Source of the DNA: JBFWIL01 sp050256015 | GTDB taxonomy: Bacteria > Bacteroidota > Bacteroidia > Bacteroidales > Prolixibacteraceae | NCBI GenBank assembly: GCA_050256015.1 | Contig: JBFWIL010000114.1 | Coordinates: 1 to 8,030 of the forward strand | DNA length: 8,030 nt | Direction of reading: 5' to 3' | Shown here: positions 1 through 4,738 of the stretch, piece by piece | How the letters are laid out: each line of letters starts with the position of its first letter | Position numbering within the stretch: position 1 is the stretch's first letter | Program-made: the position numbers and the translations under genes | Notes under the pieces: generated by a model | Database searches by the model: none | What the model saw: the letters and a program-made list of their open reading frames with translations, nothing else | Told to the model about the DNA's origin: nothing

Positions 1-70
1 ACACACTTACCGGGGTGAGCGTGTCGGCCAGAATGGTCCGTGTGTTGACGGTAACGGAAATGGGGTCCAT
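1..70 (-). CDS. trpE: Anthranilate synthase component I, N-terminus (partial)
   Basis: Only the first 23 codons lie in the window; the gene continues past the left edge. TrpE with TrpG converts chorismate and glutamine to anthranilate, the committed step of tryptophan synthesis, in the cytoplasm. The visible peptide contains TILADTLTPVSV, which matches the N-terminal 'LxDxLTPVSxY' region of TrpE. That is too little to prove identity by itself. The context is strong: the gene is preceded by a leader peptide with three Trp codons and an intrinsic terminator, as expected for the first gene of an attenuated trp operon. The ATG is preceded by an A-rich stretch without a Shine-Dalgarno site, as is usual in Bacteroidota. 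The start lies 27 nt after the terminator U-tract. A different first trp gene is possible but less likely. Confidence 0.75.
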   Translation of the reverse strand, partial: MDPISVTVNTRTILADTLTPVSV

Positions 71-97
71 AAGTTGTGTTGTTATAATTTTCGACAT

Positions 98-130
98 AAA
101 AAAACGGCTTACCGTGTTCCGATAAGCCGC
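98..130 (-). terminator. trp attenuator: intrinsic terminator before trpE
   Basis: On the minus strand CGGCTTATC, a 7-nt loop (GGAACAC) and GGTAAGCCG form a 9-bp stem with one G-U pair, followed directly by seven T. This is a canonical Rho-independent terminator. It lies between a Trp-rich leader ORF and trpE, so it is read as the attenuator terminator that stops transcription when charged tRNA-Trp is abundant. Confidence 0.88.
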
Positions 131-174
131 TTATTCATTCATGACAGGCATGACAGCTACTTCTCTCCACGGTA
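110..174 (-). promoter_or_regulatory. Candidate antiterminator pairing in the trp leader
   Basis: The leader segment TACCGTG (minus strand 174-168, inside leader codons 18-20) is perfectly complementary to CACGGTA (116-110), which spans the loop and the first bases of the terminator 3' arm. The pairing would break the terminator. A ribosome stalled on the Trp codons (201-193) should leave 174-168 exposed; one at the stop codon (159-157) should cover it. The geometry is what classical attenuation needs. The 7-bp match is seen directly; the regulatory role is inferred. Confidence 0.55.
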
Positions 175-225
175 TTGTGAAAAGTCGTTGCGCCACCACC
201 AGCTTGTTATCATCAATGCATTCAT
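157..225 (-). CDS. trpL: Tryptophan leader peptide with three tandem Trp codons
   Basis: A 22-codon ORF ends in TAG at 159-157. Codons 9-11 are TGG TGG TGG, inside the peptide segment ITSWWWRND. Trp is rare, so a run of three in a tiny ORF upstream of a terminator and trpE is strong evidence for a regulatory leader peptide, functionally like enterobacterial trpL. Its translation speed over the Trp codons would report tRNA-Trp charging; the peptide itself probably has no function. The ATG at 225 is chosen because its upstream bases are A-rich (GAATAAG), a favourable Bacteroidota context. An in-frame ATG at 243 would give a 28-residue version. Neither has a good Shine-Dalgarno site. Trp-codon leaders with terminator hairpins before trp genes are known in Bacteroidetes as the bacteroid-trp RNA motif; membership here is inferred from content, not from a covariance search. 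Confidence 0.82.
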   Translation of the reverse strand: MNALMITSWWWRNDFSQYRGEK

Positions 226-254
226 CTTATTCAATTTTATCATTAAAATAGCAA

Positions 255-300
255 TATGGCCTTTTCTTCAATAAGCGAAGATCCCACCACGGAAGCCATA
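255..300 (-). repeat. 5' hairpin in the trp leader RNA
   Basis: On the minus strand TATGGC (300-295) pairs with GCCATA (260-255). Nested inside, TCTTC (281-277) and GAAGA (269-265) form a 5-bp stem with a 7-nt loop. Together they could form a two-part stem at the 5' end of the leader RNA, upstream of the leader ORF. The role is unknown; it could be a stabilising hairpin or the first hairpin of a bacteroid-trp-type motif. Confidence 0.4.
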
Positions 301-328
301 TTGTATTAATTTTTCACTTTTATCGTTA

Positions 329-360
329 CAAAAGAATGAATTTTTCAGGATTCAGCCAAA
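329..360 (-). promoter_or_regulatory. Candidate promoter of the trp operon
   Basis: The minus strand reads TTTG (360-357), a 20-nt spacer, then TTCTTTTG (336-329), a 5-of-6 match to the Bacteroidota -7 box TAnnTTTG. The predicted start near 322 precedes all the leader RNA elements. A second, weaker option is TTTG at 332-329 with TAATACAA at 308-301. The -33 box overlaps the left arm of an inverted repeat at 351-359. Confidence 0.35.
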
Positions 361-434
361 TTTTTTTTCCGGTTTTTATTTTTTCCGCCTTTTTGCCGGC
401 CGGCAAAAAGGAAGAGCCTGCTTGATTGGCTGAA
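351..434. repeat. 9-bp inverted repeat flanking a palindrome
   Basis: TTCAGCCAA (351-359) and TTGGCTGAA (426-434) are perfect inverted copies with the 24-bp palindrome (388-411) between them. The left arm overlaps the candidate trp -33 box and the right arm lies just after the stop codon of the PHP gene. It may fold as a long stem at the 3' end of that transcript or act as a DNA operator; the sequence does not decide. Confidence 0.5.
388..411. repeat. 24-bp perfect palindrome between the PHP gene and the trp leader
   Basis: The half-site CCTTTTTGCCGG is followed directly by its exact reverse complement. As RNA it gives a 10-bp stem with a GGCC loop on either strand. Neither strand has a U-tract after the stem, so it is not a canonical intrinsic terminator, though it could mark or protect the 3' end of the PHP transcript. 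The surrounding stretch 226-446 holds no other gene. Confidence 0.7.
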
Positions 435-446
435 CGGAGACCGGGC

Positions 447-1568
447 CTAGCGGTTGGGTATTTCCAAGTTTACCGGAAGTGGTTCCCCTTTCAGGCTGAT
501 AAGGTTCCGGACGGTATAAAAAAGTTTCAGGCTCGACATGGAAGCCACTTCCTCGGAGATGCCTTCGAGACTTATGAGCACGGTGCTGTGGGCTTTCAGC
601 CGGATCTGTTCGGGGCCGGAAAAACCCACCGGGGGCTGCCTGCGGGTTAGCAGAAAGCTGATGTCGCTGGCATTATGGAGACGTACCGTTTTGATGCCGT
701 GGTTTTTCAGCCGCCCGGGATTACCGTACAGTTTAAGGGAACCCAGGAAGATAGGACTCAGGAAGCGCCGCTGCCCGATGATGGTGTCGCCGAAACAGGC
801 TGCCGTGCGCCCTTCGTCGAGAGCCTGCCGGAGGGCTTCTTCGCTTCGGTCGGCGGTAAAGACCAAGGTTAGCGGTCTGCGCCGCTGTCCGTTGCCGGTG
901 AGCATGGACGAAGGGGTGTGCAGGTCGGAAGCCGCAAAGACTGTCAGGTTCTGTTCATCGGCCCACTTAAGGACTTCCGGGTAATATTCCTGCCCGTTGT
1001 ACAGTTCAATGCCCCGCATGATGCCGGCTGTGGTAAGCCGGCTGTGCTCGGGCCACCAGCGGGTGGTGTCGGGTTGCTGGGCTTTCCTGCCGGGATGGTT
1101 CCATATTACGAAGGCACCCTGATCACGGGCTTCGACGCAGGCTTCCCACCACGCTTCGCGTTCCAGCAGGTTGGCATTTTTTATGAAGAGGGCGCTAAGG
1201 TGGCCCGGAGGCATTTCGCGGGAGATCTCGGTGCCCCGCACCAGGATGATGCCCAGTTGTTCGGCCAGGGGTTTGGCTATTTCATAAGCCCGGTTGTGGT
1301 CGGCTTCAATATCACCGGCATGAGGCCGGTATTCAATATGATCGGTAATGGCAATGGCATCCAATCCCTCCAGCCAGGCTTCCTGAACCCGGGTGGTGGG
1401 CCACACATCTCCGTCGGAGAAGACCGTATGGACGTGAAAATCGCATTTCAGCGTTTGGTAGCCCAGAATGTCGGGAAGGGCGATCTCTTTTCGTTCCTGG
1501 GCCCTGCTGCAAGGGGAAAAAGTCTGCAGAATCAACAGAGTTCCCAGGAAAAGGCTGATGTTCCTCAT
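447..1568 (-). CDS. Secreted PHP-domain phosphodiesterase (Sb-PDE-like)
   Basis: This 373-residue protein begins with a Sec signal peptide (residues 1-23: hydrophobic core LFLGTLLILQTF, likely cleavage after SRA), so it acts in the periplasm or outside. The PHP metallo-phosphoesterase domain follows, with its metal-binding motifs visible: DFHVHT (43-48), SDG (51-53), TDH (75-77), E114, WNHPG (156-160) and SDLH (214-217). PHP enzymes use a di- or trinuclear metal centre (Zn, Mn or Fe) to hydrolyse phosphate esters. The pattern of DFHVHT, TDH, PPGH and WNHPG resembles the Bacteroidota proteins annotated as the Sb-PDE family; the true substrate is unknown. Residues 270-373 form a beta-rich C-terminal extension that I do not recognise. 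The ATG at 1568 is chosen because it precedes the signal peptide and sits 16 nt after a good promoter; longer in-frame starts add a sequence unlike any signal. It lies 155 nt downstream of znuB. Confidence 0.85.
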   Translation of the reverse strand: MRNISLFLGTLLILQTFSPCSRAQERKEIALPDILGYQTLKCDFHVHTVFSDGDVWPTTRVQEAWLEGLDAIAITDHIEYRPHAGDIEADHNRAYEIAKPLAEQLGIILVRGTEISREMPPGHLSALFIKNANLLEREAWWEACVEARDQGAFVIWNHPGRKAQQPDTTRWWPEHSRLTTAGIMRGIELYNGQEYYPEVLKWADEQNLTVFAASDLHTPSSMLTGNGQRRRPLTLVFTADRSEEALRQALDEGRTAACFGDTIIGQRRFLSPIFLGSLKLYGNPGRLKNHGIKTVRLHNASDISFLLTRRQPPVGFSGPEQIRLKAHSTVLISLEGISEEVASMSSLKLFYTVRNLISLKGEPLPVNLEIPNR

Positions 1569-1584
1569 ATCCGCTATTTTAACG

Positions 1585-1615
1585 TAAAGGTAGTGAAAAG
1601 CCCGCTGATTGCAAA
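1585..1615 (-). promoter_or_regulatory. Promoter of the PHP phosphodiesterase gene
   Basis: The minus strand reads TTTG (1615-1612), a 19-nt spacer and TACCTTTA (1592-1585), one base from the Bacteroidota TAnnTTTG box at the ideal spacing. The predicted start leaves a leader of only about 10 nt before the ATG at 1568. The gene can therefore be expressed apart from the znu operon. The rest of the znuB-PHP gap (1593-1723) shows no clear terminator. Confidence 0.55.
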
Positions 1616-1723
1616 TGCTTTGCCGGATGCTTTTGTCCCCGGAATAATTTTGTCCGTGGCGGGTGCAGGCGAGTGTCCGGGCGGGAGTTCCGGAAAACGG
1701 TATAGGGCAGCTCTGTGTGCAGC

Positions 1724-2578
1724 TCAGCGCTTGCCCCCGGAGGCAAGCCCGCGGATTTTCTTCTTCCTGAGCCTGAGCAGCTGTACCCATTTGAGCAGTC
1801 CGAACAGGAGCACCAGGGTGAAAATAATGGATGCTCCCGAGGGAATGTCGGCAAAGAAGGAGATGAGCAGTCCGCTCAGCGAACCCAGGAAGGCGAACAG
1901 TACGGAGAGGAACAGCATACGGCGGAAATCGTTAGTGAACAGGTTGGCCGTGGCCTGGGGCAGGGTGAGCAGGGAGAGGATCAGTATAATGCCCACCACG
2001 CGAATATTGAGCACGATAGTCAGGGCAATCAGGCTGATCAGCATGTAGTTGATCCGGTTTACAGGAAGACCGGTGGCCCGGGCAAATTCCTCGTTGAAAG
2101 CCACGTAGAGCACGGGCCGGTACATTACGGCAAAGAAGGCGGTGAGACCCAGTGCCAGGACGGCCATTAGGATGAGCTCCACGGAGGAAACCGTCAGTAT
2201 GCTCCCGAACAGGTAGCTCATCAGGTTGGGAGCATATCCGGGGCTCAGGTAGATGAAGATGATACCGACGGCCATGCCCAGCGACCACCAGATGGCAATG
2301 GACGAGTCTTCGCGCAGTCGGCCTTTCTGGGTGAAAAACTGAATACCCAGGGCCGAGAGCACCGAGAAAACGGCTGCCCCGAGCAGGGGGTTCAGTCCCA
2401 GGAAATAGCCGATGCCGATGCCTCCGAATGAAGCATGAGTGATGCCCCCGCTGATGAAGACAATGCGCCGGGAAACAATGTAGGTGCCGATGATACCGCA
2501 GCTGACGGCACTCAGCAGGGCGGCCAGAAAAGCGTTCCGGAAAAAGTCGTAGGAAAACAGTTCAATGATGGTGTGCAT
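1724..2578 (-). CDS. znuB: Zinc ABC transporter permease
   Basis: This 284-residue polytopic membrane protein forms the inner-membrane channel of a zinc importer of the ABC-3 family. About eight hydrophobic segments are visible, for example around residues 15-35, 52-78, 97-112, 123-155, 178-208 and 220-265. The family signature ISGGITHASFGGIGIGYFLG (42-61) is the 'G-x-x-H-A-x-x-x-G' region, and FNEEFARATG (161-170) is the cytoplasmic loop that contacts the ATPase. A basic tail (LRLRKKKIR) ends it on the cytoplasmic side. The ATG at 2578 is preferred over an upstream in-frame ATG at 2626 because family members start near MHTIIELFSYDFFRNA. With this start the gene overlaps the end of znuC by 17 nt, consistent with translational coupling. 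Manganese or iron is possible for the family; zinc is favoured by the substrate-binding partner. Confidence 0.88.
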   Translation of the reverse strand: MHTIIELFSYDFFRNAFLAALLSAVSCGIIGTYIVSRRIVFISGGITHASFGGIGIGYFLGLNPLLGAAVFSVLSALGIQFFTQKGRLREDSSIAIWWSLGMAVGIIFIYLSPGYAPNLMSYLFGSILTVSSVELILMAVLALGLTAFFAVMYRPVLYVAFNEEFARATGLPVNRINYMLISLIALTIVLNIRVVGIILILSLLTLPQATANLFTNDFRRMLFLSVLFAFLGSLSGLLISFFADIPSGASIIFTLVLLFGLLKWVQLLRLRKKKIRGLASGGKR

Positions 2579-3332
2579 GGTCGGGACCGGTTTTATCGTG
2601 AAACTTGAGAACGGTATGCGGTACATCGCCGTGAGTGACGATCTGCAGCGGACAGTTGTAGGAGGCCAGCTGTTCCGTGGTGATACGGTTGCCGGGATGG
2701 TAATGCAGTTCCCGGTTTACGCAGGCAATGGTTTTTACATAATAGGTGATGGTGCCCACGTCGTGCGAAACGAGCACGATAGCCATGCGTTTGTTCAGCT
2801 CGCGCAGCTTGCCGTAGAGCTCGTTCTCAAAATGGTTGTCGACAAAAGAGTCGGGTTCGTCGAGGATAAGCAGCCGGGGCTCGTTAATCAGCGAACGGCA
2901 GAGAAAAACCCGCTGCATTTGTCCGCCCGACAGCTCGCCGATGGCTTTGTTGCGCAGGGCGCCGATGCCCATCTCTTCCAGCAGCGCTCCGGCCCGGGCC
3001 ACCTCGGCCCGCGTGTCGCGAAACAGGTTGAAATGCAGACCGTCGGTTTTGCCCGACCGTACTACGTCGAGCACCCGGATGGGGAAGCGCCGGTCGATCT
3101 GGTTGATCTGGGGCAGGTAACCGATGCGGGAGGGGGGAAGGTGAAAGCTGATTTGTCCGCTGTCGGGTCTGACCAGCCCGAGCATAGTTTTGATCAGCGT
3201 GGTTTTGCCACCGCCGTTGGGACCAATCACACCGAGGAAGTCGCCTTCGCAGATGTCGAGATTGACGTTCCGCAGGACCGGTTCTTCGGCATAACTAACG
3301 CTGAGTCCGTGTATTTCGATGAGTTTTATCAT
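2562..3332 (-). CDS. znuC: Zinc ABC transporter ATP-binding protein
   Basis: This 256-residue cytoplasmic ATPase powers zinc import by ZnuB. All ABC motifs are intact: Walker A GPNGGGKTT (37-45), Q-loop Q75, signature LSGGQ (134-138), Walker B LLILDEP (154-160), the D-loop at 162-165 and the switch histidine H190. The C-terminus ends in a small His cluster, DHAHHH (251-256). Those codons overlap the first codons of znuB, so the His residues may simply be a by-product of the overlap, or may bind metal. The start at 3332 gives MIKLIEIHGLSVSY, a normal family N-terminus, and overlaps the end of znuA by 38 nt, which is longer than usual. No other plausible start exists close by. Confidence 0.9.
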   Translation of the reverse strand: MIKLIEIHGLSVSYAEEPVLRNVNLDICEGDFLGVIGPNGGGKTTLIKTMLGLVRPDSGQISFHLPPSRIGYLPQINQIDRRFPIRVLDVVRSGKTDGLHFNLFRDTRAEVARAGALLEEMGIGALRNKAIGELSGGQMQRVFLCRSLINEPRLLILDEPDSFVDNHFENELYGKLRELNKRMAIVLVSHDVGTITYYVKTIACVNRELHYHPGNRITTEQLASYNCPLQIVTHGDVPHTVLKFHDKTGPDHAHHH

Positions 3333-4245
3333 GGGTCTGTTTTTTCAGTTCAGCTTCCTGGTTTTCCTGAGCCCCGGCAATTTTCCGTGCTATTTTGCGC
3401 AACTCTTCCGTCCAGTTTTCACTGAGCGGATCGATCTGCACCACTTCCCCTCCGATTTCCCGGGCCAGCTGACGGGCGTTTTCCGTGTCAAATTCCTTCT
3501 GGATGAGCACCACACTGATGTGCCTGGCCCGGGCCTGCCTGACCAGCTGTTGCATGTGCCGGGCCGAGGGTTCCTTGCCGTCCGTTTCCAGGGCGAGTTG
3601 CTCAAGCTGGTAATCCCGGGCCAGGTAGCTCAGGGCCGGATGAAAAATCAGAAAGCTGCGGTTTTTCAGGGGAGCAAAAAGCGTTGTCAACTCCCGGTCG
3701 AGGGCGTCGATCTCCCGGATAAAGTCTGTGTAGTTGCGACTGAGCATCTCCTTCCGGGCTGGCAGCAACTGAAGCAGGGCCCGGTGGGTCTCGGTTACGA
3801 TCTTACGTACTTCCGCCGGACTTAGCCAGATGTGGGGATCGGTGCCGTGCCGGTGCACGCGGCTGTTATGCTCTTCTTCTCCGGCAATCCAGTCGGCCTG
3901 TACAGAGGTGTCAAAGATTTGCAGCCCAGGCTTTCCTGCGCGGATCTTACCGGCCCAGCTTTCCTCAAAGCCGATCTTTCCGATGCGGAGCCAGGCCGTG
4001 GAGGCCGACAGTTCTTTCATCTGGGAGGGCATCAGCGCATAGAGTTCGGGACTGCTCCCGGGGGGTACAAGCACATGCACCCGAACCAGATCGCCGGCCA
4101 GCTTTTCCACGAAATACTTCTGAGGCAGGATGCTTACCGCAATCTGCAGTTTATCGCCTGTCCGTCGTGGCTGACAGCCTAAGGCCAGCAGCATGAGAAG
4201 CAGAAGACATGGTATTTTTACGTATAAAAAGCCTTTTTTTTGCAT
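3295..4245 (-). CDS. znuA: Zinc ABC transporter substrate-binding lipoprotein
   Basis: This 316-residue cluster A-I metal-binding protein captures zinc in the periplasm and delivers it to ZnuB. It has a lipoprotein signal peptide with lipobox LALGC (C24), so it should be anchored to a membrane. Likely metal ligands are H138 (DPHIWLSP), H202 (FHPALSYLARDY) and D272 (IDPL). The first ligand position, usually His in ZnuA (SPHxYEP), is Glu here (SPELYA, E67), which I believe is common in Bacteroidota. The third position is His, not the Glu of manganese-binding PsaA-type proteins, so zinc is favoured. A short loop with H126, H131 and H133 replaces the long His-rich loop of E. coli ZnuA. The polar tail after residue 290 overlaps znuC. 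The ATG at 4245 was chosen because it gives a proper signal peptide; an in-frame upstream ATG at 4335 does not. Confidence 0.88.
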   Translation of the reverse strand: MQKKGFLYVKIPCLLLLMLLALGCQPRRTGDKLQIAVSILPQKYFVEKLAGDLVRVHVLVPPGSSPELYALMPSQMKELSASTAWLRIGKIGFEESWAGKIRAGKPGLQIFDTSVQADWIAGEEEHNSRVHRHGTDPHIWLSPAEVRKIVTETHRALLQLLPARKEMLSRNYTDFIREIDALDRELTTLFAPLKNRSFLIFHPALSYLARDYQLEQLALETDGKEPSARHMQQLVRQARARHISVVLIQKEFDTENARQLAREIGGEVVQIDPLSENWTEELRKIARKIAGAQENQEAELKKQTHDKTHRNTRTQR

Positions 4246-4257
4246 GGGTTCAGGGAT

Positions 4258-4275
4258 CAAAGGTATAAATTTATA
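4258..4275 (-). promoter_or_regulatory. Candidate znu promoter with overlapping palindrome
   Basis: The minus strand has a perfect Bacteroidota -7 box, TACCTTTG (4265-4258). No TTTG is found at the -33 position, so an activator may be needed or the match may be chance. A 12-bp perfect palindrome TATAAATTTATA (4264-4275) abuts and overlaps the -7 box, where a repressor such as Zur could bind. The box is only 12 nt from the znuA ATG, leaving a very short leader. Readthrough from yidD is an alternative. Confidence 0.32.
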
Positions 4276-4288
4276 TTCTCGGTCGTTT

Positions 4289-4345
4289 CCGGTAATAACC
4301 CAGGAGACCGGCTGTTTGTTGAACCGGGACCTCACTTATTACCGG
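4289..4345. repeat. 10-bp inverted repeat spanning the yidD stop codon
   Basis: CCGGTAATAA (4289-4298) and TTATTACCGG (4336-4345) are perfect inverted copies, with further imperfect pairing inside (GGAGACCGG against CCGGGACCTC). On the minus strand this forms a long stem-loop that includes the last yidD codons and the start of the yidD-znuA gap. No U-tract follows, so it is not a standard terminator. It may be a 3'-end or processing hairpin between yidD and the znu operon. Confidence 0.5.
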
Positions 4346-4619
4346 TTTTCCGGCGCAGACAGCGGACCTGCCCTTTGGGCGGCACCGGATCGTAGCCGTG
4401 GGTGCCCCATGGATGACAGCGGGAGATGCGCCTGATGGTGAGCCACAGGCCGGTAAAGGGACCGTGAATTTTGAGTGCTTCAACGGCATAACGGGAGCAG
4501 GTAGGTACATGGCGGCAGGAAGCCGGAAACAGGGGCGAAAGGGCATAACGGTAGAAATAGACCGGGAGAAGCAGCACCCGGCTTAACGCCTTCATCAGAA
4601 ATTGTATGGCAGCCTGCAT
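4332..4619 (-). CDS. yidD: Membrane protein insertion efficiency factor YidD
   Basis: This is a 95-residue protein of the YidD family, a small inner-membrane-associated factor that assists YidC-dependent membrane protein insertion. The family core is complete: an amphipathic N-terminus, then FYRYALSPLFPASCRHVPTC (22-41) with conserved C35 and C41, SRYAVEALKIHG (42-53) and RRISRCHPWGTHGYDPVP (63-80). The start at 4619 has AAGGA shortly upstream; an internal ATG at codon 9 would also give a family-like N-terminus. The gene is divergent from rlmN and ends 86 nt before znuA on the same strand. YidD often lies with rpmH, rnpA and yidC in other bacteria; none of those is in this window. Confidence 0.93.
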   Translation of the reverse strand: MQAAIQFLMKALSRVLLLPVYFYRYALSPLFPASCRHVPTCSRYAVEALKIHGPFTGLWLTIRRISRCHPWGTHGYDPVPPKGQVRCLRRKTGNK

Positions 4620-4638
4620 GATTCCTTGCTTTAGACTG

Positions 4639-4646
4639 CAAAAATA
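4639..4646 (-). promoter_or_regulatory. Candidate -7 element of yidD
   Basis: TATTTTTG (4646-4639) matches TAnnTTTG perfectly and lies about 20 nt before the yidD start. The sequence 19 nt further upstream is GCTG, a poor -33 match, so this is a partial promoter call. Confidence 0.35.
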
Positions 4647-4715
4647 ATAAAAAAGAGATGAAGTTCAGCATGTAGTAACCGGACCGCATGCCCGGTCTTT
4701 GCTTAAATTTATTGC

Positions 4716-4723
4716 TAACTTTG
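4716..4723 (+). promoter_or_regulatory. Candidate -7 element of rlmN
   Basis: TAACTTTG matches TAnnTTTG perfectly but has no TTTG at the usual 19-nt spacing; a TTTG is present at 14 nt. Transcription would begin near 4730, so the ATG at 4730 would be leaderless and the one at 4739 would have a leader of about 9 nt. It is divergent to the yidD element. Confidence 0.38.
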
Positions 4724-4738
4724 CCGAAAATGCGGATC

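Larger units (their letters stand above)
98..322 (-). promoter_or_regulatory. trpL: trp operon leader RNA (attenuator region)
   Basis: This is the inferred untranslated leader from the candidate start site (near 322) to the terminator. In transcript order it holds a 5' hairpin (300-255), the Trp leader ORF (225-157), the candidate antiterminator segment (174-168) and the terminator (130-98). The architecture resembles the bacteroid-trp class of cis-regulatory RNAs. The 5' boundary is approximate because it rests on a weakly supported promoter. Confidence 0.65.

Noticed and set aside
388..411. Palindrome as an intrinsic terminator
   Set aside because: Neither strand has a U-tract directly after the stem, so I call it a palindrome only.
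1709..1727. Direct repeat GCAGCTC spaced 12 nt after znuB
   Set aside because: Two 7-bp copies in GC-rich DNA are expected by chance and have no further copies here.
1569..1790. N-terminal extension of the PHP gene up to an ATG at 1790
   Set aside because: It would overlap znuB, precede a clear signal peptide and run through a good promoter; the added residues look random.
918..2048. Long plus-strand open frame (376 codons) opposite the PHP and znuB genes
   Set aside because: It is antisense to two genes with clear motifs, and its translation has no recognisable domain. It arises from GC-rich codon structure on the opposite strand.
2565..3425. Long plus-strand open frame (286 codons) opposite znuC
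   Set aside because: znuC has all ABC motifs on the minus strand; the antisense frame shows none of its own.
4682..4697. Short hairpin GACCG/CGGTC upstream of rlmN
   Set aside because: Only a 5-bp stem followed by a weak T-run; likely to occur by chance, and no gene upstream on the plus strand needs a terminator.
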